Assembly: GCA_965230665.1 (NCBI GenBank)
Contig: CBDDLM010000004.1
Span: 2,232,001-2,296,000, forward strand
Source: JAGNRR01 sp965230665
GTDB lineage: Bacteria > Bacteroidota > Bacteroidia > Chitinophagales > Chitinophagaceae
Length of the DNA: 64,000 nucleotides
Reading direction: 5' to 3'
The notes under the pieces were generated by a model, which did not search any database, was not told the origin of the DNA, and was given only the letters and a program-made list of their open reading frames with translations. Both the position numbers and the translations under genes were made by a program. Below, one piece after another: positions 36,621 to 44,561 of the stretch (positions within the stretch are counted from its first letter, which is position 1; the number at the start of each line of letters is the position of its first letter).

Positions 36621-39350
36621 ATGAAAAAATATGTGCTGCTCTTCATCCTTTTGACTTCGAGCATAGTCCAGTATGCTCAGAATATCCAAGGAATTATTAA
36701 TATTTATACTCCGGTTACTGCAATTGGTTTAACAAATGTTACTGTGGGATCTACTGCAGGATTTAATGTAGGAGATAAGGTTTTAGTCATTAAAATGAAG
36801 GGAGCCTCGATTAATCAGACCAATACACCAAGCTATGGTGATACAGTAGCACTCAATGGTGCGGGACGGTACCAGTTTTCTAGAATTACAAGTATTACAG
36901 GAAATGATGTGACTCTCTTTCCATTTTGTAATATTTATGATTCTATAGCTTATATTCAAATGGTTTCAGTGCCAGAGTTTCCAAACCCCACCGTTGTTGC
37001 AAACTTAACTTGTTTGCCATGGAACGGCACAGTAGGCGGTATACTTGCTTTCGAAACACCAGGAACATTAACGCTGAATGATTCAATTGATGTAAGTGGT
37101 AATGGTTTTAGAGGGGGACAATTTTTAGGAGGTTCTTTCTCTTGTGCCTCTAATGCATTCTTTGAAAGCTTAGCAAGTGGAAATGAAGGTGAAAAGGGAG
37201 AAGGTATAGCAGATTATATACTTGGACAGGAATGCGGCGCAGGAAAACTTGTTAACGGAGGCGGCGGTGCCTATGCAGGTAATGCAGGCGGCGGCGGTGG
37301 TGCCAATGGTGGTACAGGTGGTTTAGGAGGTAATCAATATAGCGGTTGTAATCTGAATCCCAAAAACGGAATTGGCGGTCTAGCCTTAGCAAGGACGAAC
37401 GATTATATGTATTTCGGCGGCGGCGGTGGCGGCCCTGAAAGGGATAATGCACAACCAATTTTTCCTGGTGGAAATGGCGGTGGACTAATTTATATTATAG
37501 CGAATAATATTGTAGGAAACAATCAATATATACTCTCTAATGGCGATAGTGTTCAGACTTTCGGTGACGAAGGTGGTGCCGGTGGTGGTGCTGGTGGAAG
37601 CATTTATTTAGTGAGCAATACATTCACGGGATCATTAAATGTTGAAGCAAATGGTGGCAATGGATCTTCCAGCTTAAATACAGTATTTGGTAACCAATGT
37701 CATGGTCCGGGTGGCGGTGGCGGCGGTGGTCTCGTAGGCTTTACCCAGGCCTCTATACCCGCAGGTGTAACAACTTCATATACTGGAGGAGCAGGAGGTC
37801 TTGTATTGAACCCTGCAAGTCCTTGTTACAATACCAGTTATGGTGCTACAGATGGTACAATGGGACTTGATTTGTTTAATTTTACACCCTTTGTTGCCTC
37901 GCCAATTAATGTAGCCCTAGGTCCTGATCAACCTATTTGTATTGGGCAAACTATAACCTTAGATGCTGGTGCGGGTTATGCTTCTTACTTGTGGGATGAT
38001 AACTCAACAGGACAAACGAGAGCAGTTACGAATCCGGGAACATACTATGTTTATGTAGTCGGCTTAGATGGTTGTTCTGGAACGGATACAATAGACGTTT
38101 TCTTAGATACTACAGTGCAAGCCAGTTTTAACTATGTCATAGACTATGGCTGTTCGAGTGATTCGGTTTATTTTACAAATACATCAGTAGGTGCAACGAG
38201 TTATGTATGGTTTTTTGGTGATGGCAGTACATCTTCAGATCCAAATCCTATGCATGTTTATGGAGCTCAGGGTTCATATTCTGTAAGACTTGTGGCCGGA
38301 AGTATGCCTTGTTTTGACACCATTGATATGACAGTTATGATTAATCATACCGTTGAATCCGTTATAGGAATATCATTAGATTCCATTTGTTTAGGAGATC
38401 AAATTGTAGTCGATGATTTTGCCTCTCAACCCACGATTGCTCAGGGTGTGCGAACTTCCTTCTGGGATTTTGGAGATGGCACGACCTCGACAAGCGGAAC
38501 GTTATCACACGTATATGCTCAACCTGGAATTTATACTATAAAGTTGGTTGTAACTGATAGTATTGGTTGTTCAGATTCCAGTACTACATCAGTATTTGTA
38601 GAGCCAAGTCCGTTTAGTCGTATGACTATAAGTGATGATATAGTTTGTGTTGGGGAAATGGTTTATTTCACAGATTCGATTGGAGATGGAGCCATTAATT
38701 ATACGTGGGATTTTGATGATGGTAATATATTATCCCAATCTCACAACCCGAAACACAGTTTTGAAAATCCTGGAACATATAATGTGACGCTCACGGCGTT
38801 TTACGAAATCTGTCCTATAGCAGCTCAAGACACTATAATTACCGTAAATGAATACCCTCTTGTAAGTTTAGGAGAGGATAGAACATTTTGTCCTGGGATT
38901 GATACTGCAGTAGAACTGACGAATGAGTTGAACACATCTCAAGTCATGCTATGGAGCACGGGCATAAGTGCAGATAAATTGTTAGCCAAAGAAACTGGAC
39001 GTTATTGGGCGCAAGTGGATAATAACGGTTGCCGGACAACAGATAGTGTTTGGGTAAAGCGTGATTGCTATTTAAATATTCCAAATAGTTTTTCTCCAAA
39101 TGCAGATGGAAGAAATGATTACTTTGTACCACGTTCTTTATTAGCTTCTGGCTTAAGGGAATTTAGTATGAAAATTATGAATCGTTGGGGGGAGATAGTA
39201 TTTCAAACCTCTAATGTTGAAGGAAGAGGTTGGGATGGCCAATATGGTGGTAAAGATCAGCCCGTAGGCGTTTATGTATATGTAATTGATGCGCAATGGA
39301 ACAATGGATATCGGAACTCCTTTACTGGCAATGTTACCTTAATAAGATAA
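36621..39350 (+). CDS. Secreted glycine-rich PKD protein with CHU_C (type B) T9SS sorting domain
   Basis: 909 residues with a signal peptide (MKKYVLLFILLTSSIVQYAQ). Residues 20-190 form a beta-rich domain. A glycine-rich zone (about 205-380) with runs such as GGGGAYAGNAGGGGGANGG follows. Three PKD-type domains carry WFFGDGS, FWDFGDGT and TWDFDDGN, each closed by a SHVYAQPGIYTIKL-like strand. The final 95 residues are the gliding-motility-associated CHU_C domain: IPNSFSPNADGRNDYF, MKIMNRWGEIVFQ, GWDGQY, GVYVYVIDAQW and GNVTLIR. Type B cargo usually needs a PorP/SprF partner; one is encoded 5 kb away. It is predicted to be displayed on or released from the cell surface. Confidence 0.9.
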   Translation: MKKYVLLFILLTSSIVQYAQNIQGIINIYTPVTAIGLTNVTVGSTAGFNVGDKVLVIKMKGASINQTNTPSYGDTVALNGAGRYQFSRITSITGNDVTLFPFCNIYDSIAYIQMVSVPEFPNPTVVANLTCLPWNGTVGGILAFETPGTLTLNDSIDVSGNGFRGGQFLGGSFSCASNAFFESLASGNEGEKGEGIADYILGQECGAGKLVNGGGGAYAGNAGGGGGANGGTGGLGGNQYSGCNLNPKNGIGGLALARTNDYMYFGGGGGGPERDNAQPIFPGGNGGGLIYIIANNIVGNNQYILSNGDSVQTFGDEGGAGGGAGGSIYLVSNTFTGSLNVEANGGNGSSSLNTVFGNQCHGPGGGGGGGLVGFTQASIPAGVTTSYTGGAGGLVLNPASPCYNTSYGATDGTMGLDLFNFTPFVASPINVALGPDQPICIGQTITLDAGAGYASYLWDDNSTGQTRAVTNPGTYYVYVVGLDGCSGTDTIDVFLDTTVQASFNYVIDYGCSSDSVYFTNTSVGATSYVWFFGDGSTSSDPNPMHVYGAQGSYSVRLVAGSMPCFDTIDMTVMINHTVESVIGISLDSICLGDQIVVDDFASQPTIAQGVRTSFWDFGDGTTSTSGTLSHVYAQPGIYTIKLVVTDSIGCSDSSTTSVFVEPSPFSRMTISDDIVCVGEMVYFTDSIGDGAINYTWDFDDGNILSQSHNPKHSFENPGTYNVTLTAFYEICPIAAQDTIITVNEYPLVSLGEDRTFCPGIDTAVELTNELNTSQVMLWSTGISADKLLAKETGRYWAQVDNNGCRTTDSVWVKRDCYLNIPNSFSPNADGRNDYFVPRSLLASGLREFSMKIMNRWGEIVFQTSNVEGRGWDGQYGGKDQPVGVYVYVIDAQWNNGYRNSFTGNVTLIR

Positions 39351-39376
39351 TTGAACTTTAAGTTTTGCTTTTGTGC

Positions 39377-39384
39377 TAACTTTG
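39377..39384 (+). promoter_or_regulatory. TAnnTTTG promoter element (TAACTTTG)
   Basis: An exact match ends 7 bases before the ATG at 39392 and favours that start over the GTG at 39386. Confidence 0.5.
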
Positions 39385-39391
39385 GGTGAAT

Positions 39392-40417
39392 ATGGCTTCT
39401 CTTTCAAAGACAGGTAAAATTGATGTAATCAATATTGGATTATTGCTTCTTTCATGTGTTTTGGCATTTGTAATACCATTCGAATTATTCTTATTTGTAT
39501 ATGCTGTTTTAGGTCCATTGCACTACTTAACAGAAATCTCTTGGTTGCATGATAAAAATTACTACTCGAAGAGTAGAAAAGATGTGATCCTGCTTGTGGT
39601 TATTTCGTTAGCCTTAACTTTTTTGTTTATCGCAGGCCAGCATTTTCCGGACTGGTTAAATGATTTTATGCCGGGGGAAGAACGCAATGTTTTAACATCG
39701 AGTCTAACGTTTATTGCTTTCGGCAGTGCTTTGTTCATGGCCTTTATTAAGAAACCAGTCATAAGAGCTATTGGTATTATCTTAACGTGTTTATCAGTCC
39801 TGATGATAAATAATGCGCTCGTCTTCTTTACTGTCTTTTTGCCAACGCTTGTTCATGTATTTTTATTTACCGCTTTATTTATGCTTTATGGTGCTTTGAA
39901 ATCAAGGTCGAACATTGGTTTATTAACGGTAGCGCTTCATGTCGCTTGTCCTTTTATCTTATTTTATGTATTACCTGGCGAAACTTTTTTTGGTATTAGC
40001 GAGGGAGGAAAACAAGCTTATAACGATAGTATGTTCCAAGGGTTGAACTTTCATATTTTATCAAATTATTTTGATACGACTGCCTTTCAAGGAATGACCG
40101 TAGAAAAAGTCTTATATGAATCAAATGCTGGTGTAGCCGTGATGCGCTTTATAGCATTCGCCTATACGTATCATTACCTGAATTGGTTTAGCAAAACAGA
40201 GATCATTCGCTGGCATAAAGTACCAAAAGCAAGGTTTGTTTTGGTTATTGTGGCCTGGGTTGTATCTGTAGTGCTTTACGCCATAGACTATATGCTTGGA
40301 TTTCAATGGCTATTCCTTTTAAGCTTTATGCATGTACTGTTAGAGTTTCCATTGAATTATGTAAGCGTCGTTGGGATTTTCCAAGAATTAAGATTACGAA
40401 TAGCAAAAACAGCTTAA
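39392..40417 (+). CDS. Polytopic membrane protein of unknown function with His-containing helices
   Basis: 341 residues with about ten hydrophobic segments. Polar residues placed in or next to helices stand out: GPLHYLTEISWLHDKNYY after helix 2, LPTLVHVFLF, VALHVACPF, FAYTYHYLNWFSKTEIIRWHK and LLSFMHVLLEFPLNY. The recurrent intramembrane His and Glu residues recall metal-dependent membrane enzymes such as carotene-cleaving Brp/Blh or desaturases, but no family could be assigned. The last base of its TAA stop is the first base of the endonuclease I ATG, so it is translationally coupled to the secreted nuclease and then yggS. Confidence 0.75.
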   Translation: MASLSKTGKIDVINIGLLLLSCVLAFVIPFELFLFVYAVLGPLHYLTEISWLHDKNYYSKSRKDVILLVVISLALTFLFIAGQHFPDWLNDFMPGEERNVLTSSLTFIAFGSALFMAFIKKPVIRAIGIILTCLSVLMINNALVFFTVFLPTLVHVFLFTALFMLYGALKSRSNIGLLTVALHVACPFILFYVLPGETFFGISEGGKQAYNDSMFQGLNFHILSNYFDTTAFQGMTVEKVLYESNAGVAVMRFIAFAYTYHYLNWFSKTEIIRWHKVPKARFVLVIVAWVVSVVLYAIDYMLGFQWLFLLSFMHVLLEFPLNYVSVVGIFQELRLRIAKTA

Positions 40418-41469
40418 TGAAAAAAAACTTTGTTTTAATACTATTGACTTTTGGCTCTATTGCACTAAAAGCACAGCCACCTGGATATTATACTTCAGCC
40501 CTCGGTAAGAACGGAGCATTACTGCAGACGGCGTTAAAAAATATTATCGATAACCACACAAGTCAATCGTTTCCACTTTGGGGGGCCTTTGGTACAACGG
40601 ATAATAAGGGGAGTAATATTCTATGGGATATGTACAGCGATATTCCAGGTGGAACATCGAACTATACTTATACAATTGGATCAGACCAGTGTGGACAATA
40701 CAATAGTGAAGGAGATTGTTACAACCATGAACATGTTTGGCCAAAGACATATTTTAATGACGCCTTTCCGATGAATTCAGATTTACATCATGTTATTCCT
40801 ACGGATGGTTGGGTTAATAATAAGCGCGGTAATTTTCCAATTGGAGAAGTAAGTACTACCGCTTGGAGTGGAAGTAATGGGTCTCAAACGGGTACATCTA
40901 GTTCCTATACGGCTTATACGGGTCAGGTGTTTGAACCCATAGATGAATACAAAGGAGATTTTGCTAGAATGTACTTTTATATGAGTACGAGATATAAGGG
41001 AGAAGATATTGGGTGGAAAAATTGGGAGATGGCTAACGGCGCAGAACTTAGTGCTGACGCTGTACAATTGCTTTTGCAGTGGCATCATGATGATACGGTT
41101 AGCCAAAAAGAAATTTCAAGAAATACTGCCATATTCAATATTCAAGGGAATAGAAATCCATTTGTAGACTATCCAATATTTGCGGATTGCATTTGGGGTA
41201 CAACTGATTGTACACCCCTGGATATAGAAGAAGTGTTGTTACAGTCTATTCAAGTGTTTCCAAATCCTGTAAACGATAATATTAAAGTCAAAATTCCAGA
41301 CGCATTACAAAATGAAGTGATGCAGTTTGAGGTGTATGATTTCACGGGTAAACAAGTGCTCACAACTACTAATCAGGCTATTAACATTAAGGAATTCCCT
41401 AAGGGTTTCTATGTATTACGAGTTTTAATGGGTGATAAAAATGCGACAGTGTCATTTATCAAAAGATAA
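40417..41469 (+). CDS. Secreted endonuclease I with T9SS type A sorting domain
   Basis: 350 residues from ATG 40417, which overlaps the preceding stop by one base; the frame is open further upstream but only this start gives the signal peptide MKKNFVLILLTFGSIALKAQ. The endonuclease I (EndA/Vvn) core is clear: CYNHEHVWPKTYF (catalytic His region, about 103-113), SDLHHVIPTDGWVNNKRGN and YKGDFARMYFYM. The C-terminus is a type A sorting domain (IQVFPNPVNDNIKV then GFYVLRVLMG). It should degrade extracellular DNA for nutrition, biofilm release or competition. yggS begins 3 bp later. Confidence 0.93.
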   Translation: MKKNFVLILLTFGSIALKAQPPGYYTSALGKNGALLQTALKNIIDNHTSQSFPLWGAFGTTDNKGSNILWDMYSDIPGGTSNYTYTIGSDQCGQYNSEGDCYNHEHVWPKTYFNDAFPMNSDLHHVIPTDGWVNNKRGNFPIGEVSTTAWSGSNGSQTGTSSSYTAYTGQVFEPIDEYKGDFARMYFYMSTRYKGEDIGWKNWEMANGAELSADAVQLLLQWHHDDTVSQKEISRNTAIFNIQGNRNPFVDYPIFADCIWGTTDCTPLDIEEVLLQSIQVFPNPVNDNIKVKIPDALQNEVMQFEVYDFTGKQVLTTTNQAINIKEFPKGFYVLRVLMGDKNATVSFIKR

Positions 41470-41472
41470 AAT

Positions 41473-42135
41473 ATGTCTGTATTAAAAGGATTAATAGAGT
41501 TCCTAACTGAGCAAAATGTAAAGCTTATTGCCGTTTCTAAGACAAAACCCGTTGAGAAAATTATAGAACTATACGATGAGGGGCAAAGAGCATTTGGAGA
41601 AAATAAGGTGCAAGAACTTGTTTCAAAGTATGAAGTGCTTCCAAAAGATATTCAGTGGCATTTAATTGGACATTTGCAAACCAATAAAGTCAAGTATGTT
41701 GCTCCCTTTGTTAGCATGATTCATTCTGTGGATAGTCTTAAGCTGTTGCGTGAAATACAGAAACAGGCAGCAAAAAACAAGCGAATAATTTCTGTGTTGT
41801 TACAAGTACATATTGCTGAAGAGGAGAGCAAATTTGGTTTAGACAAGCGAAGTTTGTTAGAGGTACTTGAATACTATACAGCCGAACAAACTCCTTTTAC
41901 CCATATTAAAATTTGTGGTCTAATGGGTATGGCAACTTTTACGAATGATTCCAAGCAGGTGCAAAAGGAATTTGCGCGATTGAACGACTTGTTTACTTAT
42001 TGTAAAGAATCCTTTGTTCTTACTGATGATTTTCGTGAGTTATCTATGGGAATGAGCGGAGACTATAAAATTGCAATACAAGAAGGTAGTACTATGGTTA
42101 GAATAGGTAGTATGTTATTCGGATCGAGAAACTAA
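41473..42135 (+). CDS. YggS/PLPBP family pyridoxal-phosphate homeostasis protein
   Basis: 220 residues. The PLP-binding Lys is in LIAVSKTKP (near residue 23), then GENKVQEL, WHLIGHLQTNKVKYV, SVDSLKLL, KFGL and the C-terminal phosphate-binding SMGMSGDYKIAIQEG and VRIGSMLFG. It is a non-catalytic PLP carrier of the cytoplasm, affecting vitamin B6 and amino-acid balance. It is the third gene of an apparent operon with the membrane protein and secreted nuclease and ends one base before the convergent cvpA-like gene. Confidence 0.94.
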   Translation: MSVLKGLIEFLTEQNVKLIAVSKTKPVEKIIELYDEGQRAFGENKVQELVSKYEVLPKDIQWHLIGHLQTNKVKYVAPFVSMIHSVDSLKLLREIQKQAAKNKRIISVLLQVHIAEEESKFGLDKRSLLEVLEYYTAEQTPFTHIKICGLMGMATFTNDSKQVQKEFARLNDLFTYCKESFVLTDDFRELSMGMSGDYKIAIQEGSTMVRIGSMLFGSRN

Positions 42136-42136
42136 A

Positions 42137-42673
42137 CTAACTCTTTGTTTGCGCATACTGCTCTAGGTAGTTTCCTATATCCGTATACAAATTTTTAAGA
42201 AATGGTAAGAAATCACTAGCCAGTTTAATGCCCTGCGGTGCGATAGGTTCTACGGCCGCATACAATTGTGATTCTTTTTTTCCTTCTTCGGTAAGAATAC
42301 CAGCCTCGTTGGTAAGCCAAAAAATAGAGCTTAGCATAAATGCAGAAAAAAGCAAGTACAATAGTCCTCCGGCTAATCTATTCACCCAACCTAACATTAA
42401 ACTTTTAAGTAGCTTTTCAATCATTCCTATCAACAATCTAAAGCCATACATTACCAGTAAGAATAATAAGATATACGCTATGATAAGGGTGTACTTGCTA
42501 TCAATAATATGTTGTTCTTGAATAAGAAGAGAAAGACGATGCGCAAGTTTGAGGCTAACCAAACTTCCCAATATAACTGCGACTAATGAAGCTAAAGCCC
42601 ATAAGATACCTTTTTTCCAGCCTCGAATAAAAGCAAGTACAAGACTAATACCAATTATACCATCAATAATCAT
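42137..42673 (-). CDS. CvpA family membrane protein
   Basis: 178 residues with four hydrophobic helices: IIDGIIGISLVLAFIRGWKKG (typical CvpA start), LASLVAVILGSLVSLKL, YTLIIAYILLFLLVMYGFRL and RLAGGLLYLLFSAFMLSSIF. The C-terminal part is soluble (PIAPQGIKLASDFLPFLKN). CvpA relatives affect colicin V production in E. coli and envelope homeostasis; the exact role is unknown. It is last in a gldC-yqeY-cvpA operon with no gap to yqeY. Confidence 0.88.
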   Translation of the reverse strand: MIIDGIIGISLVLAFIRGWKKGILWALASLVAVILGSLVSLKLAHRLSLLIQEQHIIDSKYTLIIAYILLFLLVMYGFRLLIGMIEKLLKSLMLGWVNRLAGGLLYLLFSAFMLSSIFWLTNEAGILTEEGKKESQLYAAVEPIAPQGIKLASDFLPFLKNLYTDIGNYLEQYAQTKS

Positions 42674-43126
42674 TTATCCAGCCAATAAAGACTTTACTGC
42701 ATTGGAGATTGTTTTACCATCTGACTTTCCAGCTAATTCCTTACTTGCTCGTCCCATAACCTTGCCCATATCTGCAGGAGAGCTAGCTCCTACTTCTTGA
42801 ATTAGCTTTTCAAGATATGTTTTGAGCTCGTCAGCCCCCATTTGTTCTGGCAAGAAACTTTCGATTACAGTTAGTTCTTCCTTTTCTTTTCCCGCAAGAT
42901 CCTCTCGGTTTTGTTTTTCGAAGATTTCGATAGATTCCTTGCGTTGTTTGGCAAGCTTTTGTAAGATCTTATTTTCTACATCGTTACTAATCGATCCATC
43001 TCCTTTACCTGAAGTTTTCTCCAACAAAATAGCAGATTTAATTGCTCGAAGTGCACGAAGTGTAGCCTCTTCTTTGGCACGCATAGCATCTTTTATTTTA
43101 TCGTTGATTATTGTTTCTAAGCTCAT
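42674..43126 (-). CDS. GatB/YqeY domain protein
   Basis: 150 residues matching the YqeY family: start LETIINDKIKDAMRAKEEAT, then LRALRAIKSAILLEKTS, QRKESIEIFEKQNREDLAGK and EELTVIESFLPEQM, ending in a helical tail VMGRASKELAGKSDGKTISN. The domain is related to the tRNA-binding tail of the GatB amidotransferase subunit. The function of the stand-alone protein is unknown, but it probably binds tRNA or aids translation. It lies 2 bp after gldC and directly abuts the cvpA-like gene. Confidence 0.93.
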   Translation of the reverse strand: MSLETIINDKIKDAMRAKEEATLRALRAIKSAILLEKTSGKGDGSISNDVENKILQKLAKQRKESIEIFEKQNREDLAGKEKEELTVIESFLPEQMGADELKTYLEKLIQEVGASSPADMGKVMGRASKELAGKSDGKTISNAVKSLLAG

Positions 43127-43128
43127 AA

Positions 43129-43476
43129 TTATAATTGGTTTTTTTGCATTTCTGTTTCCATTTTGGTTTTCAGCTTTTGGGCAAAATCTTTCATTTCTTT
43201 AACAAGTGCTTCATTATTCGTTGCCCTACCATAGGTATCTGCCATAGTCATCATTGTTTGAAAGAAGAAGTCATTCATTTCATCTACCATCATTTTTTTT
43301 GTCCATAAATCGATACGTAATGCCGTATTTTCATCACCATCCCAAATACTAAGCATAAAGGCTTTTGCTTCTTTGGGTTTCTCTACACCTCCATCAACTG
43401 CCTGCCATTCAATTTTTTGCGGAACTTTTTCATCATCTAACCCAACGGTAAGTTTTATTTCAGATTTATTTGCCAT
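43129..43476 (-). CDS. gldC: Gliding motility protein GldC
   Basis: 115 residues, matching GldC in length and pattern: start KSEIKLTVGLDDEKVPQKIEW, then EAKAFMLSIWDGDENTALRIDL, KMMVDEMNDFFFQTMMTMADTY and a C-terminal helix. GldC is a small cytoplasmic protein that increases the efficiency of gliding in Flavobacterium; a PorP/SprF gene lies just upstream. An exact TACTTTTG promoter element (43481-43488, minus strand) ends 4 bases before the ATG, so the message is nearly leaderless. It heads the operon with yqeY and cvpA. Confidence 0.93.
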   Translation of the reverse strand: MANKSEIKLTVGLDDEKVPQKIEWQAVDGGVEKPKEAKAFMLSIWDGDENTALRIDLWTKKMMVDEMNDFFFQTMMTMADTYGRATNNEALVKEMKDFAQKLKTKMETEMQKNQL

Positions 43477-43480
43477 TCAG

Positions 43481-43488
43481 CAAAAGTA
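43481..43488 (-). promoter_or_regulatory. TAnnTTTG promoter element of gldC (TACTTTTG)
   Basis: An exact match on the minus strand, 4 bases before the gldC ATG. Confidence 0.55.
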
Positions 43489-43544
43489 AGCGTAGATATG
43501 TAATATCTATTATCAAAAGGTAAAGTACTTCGGACTAAAAGGAA

Positions 43545-44552
43545 TTAGAACCTTGGGCAAGCAAATGCTTGTGAAGAATTGTCGCCCTGATAAGGACGTT
43601 CCATGATCAAGGACAGCTCAAAGGCTCCTATACTCTGATTGGCACGTTGAAAATCAGATACGGTATGGTCATAACTAATCATAAGTTGATAGTATTTATA
43701 CTTATAACCAATAGAGCCGATAATGGCATCATTCAGACGATAGTGCGTACCCATAATAAACTCATTTGTTGGAGATCCTGCACTTGAATTAATATTGAGG
43801 CTATACAAGCTTCCTACAACCAGTTCGCTGGCTTTTTTCTGAGAAGTATAATAAACAGATGGGGTAATAATAATCGCTGAACTTGCTTTATAAATACCTT
43901 CTATTTGAATCAAAGGTCTTATTCCTAACTTATTACTTTCTCCATAGAAGCTTTCCAAGGGTCTGTTAATATGAACAGCTGAAGCGCTAACTTTTAGGGC
44001 AAAGTCATTCTGATTATAGTAGTTATAGTTGACTCCAACACCAAGGTCAAAAAAAGTAGTTTTCTGTCGTAGGTTATTTTCTCCGCTCGATGCCGAGGTA
44101 TTAAAACTAAATTCATCCCATTGACTTTCGAATGTAAGTTTACTGAAGTCTACACTTCTTTGTGAGTATGCCCCTGACATGCCCAATGAAAATGTACTTT
44201 CATCATTTAAAAGAATGTGATAGGCTAAATTTGCTTGAACCTTTGTAAGTGATAAGTCTCCGTCTCCAGCTTTATCTTTCCAAAATGCTAAACCTGCCCC
44301 TAACCAATTGCCTTCGTCTCCTTTACTGAGTCCAAAATCTGCGAAAGCACTTGTTGTACTATAAGGTACAGGAACAGTTAGCCATTGGCTGCGATAGTTG
44401 AGACCTATGCGCATATCACCATTTGTATGGAGTCCAGTATTAGCTGGGTTAAGTAACATAGGCGCATTATAGAATTGTGAAAAGTGTATGCCTTGTCCAA
44501 AGCCTAGAACCGGACTTAACAAACAGATTAATATGAGTATTCTTTTCATCAT
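43545..44552 (-). CDS. PorP/SprF family T9SS outer-membrane protein
   Basis: 335 residues with a signal peptide (RILILICLLSPVLGFG, cleavage near GQG). The family start of the mature part, GIHFSQFYNAPMLLNPANTG, is exact for PorP/SprF, followed by RIGLNYRSQW and many amphipathic beta-strands (YHILLNDESTFSLGMSGAYS, IIGSIGYKYKYYQLMISYDH). Such proteins form a 14-strand barrel linking a T9SS cargo with a type B sorting domain to the gliding or secretion machinery. Its gene follows that of a 1175-residue CHU_C protein by 9 bp, so the two are the natural cargo/partner pair. A second in-frame ATG one codon later is possible. Confidence 0.93.
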   Translation of the reverse strand: MMKRILILICLLSPVLGFGQGIHFSQFYNAPMLLNPANTGLHTNGDMRIGLNYRSQWLTVPVPYSTTSAFADFGLSKGDEGNWLGAGLAFWKDKAGDGDLSLTKVQANLAYHILLNDESTFSLGMSGAYSQRSVDFSKLTFESQWDEFSFNTSASSGENNLRQKTTFFDLGVGVNYNYYNQNDFALKVSASAVHINRPLESFYGESNKLGIRPLIQIEGIYKASSAIIITPSVYYTSQKKASELVVGSLYSLNINSSAGSPTNEFIMGTHYRLNDAIIGSIGYKYKYYQLMISYDHTVSDFQRANQSIGAFELSLIMERPYQGDNSSQAFACPRF

Positions 44553-44561
44553 TTGAATATT

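Noticed and set aside
42822..43202. Plus-strand ORF antisense to yqeY and gldC
   Set aside because: It is serine- and leucine-rich reverse sequence of two well-supported genes, without a start signal.
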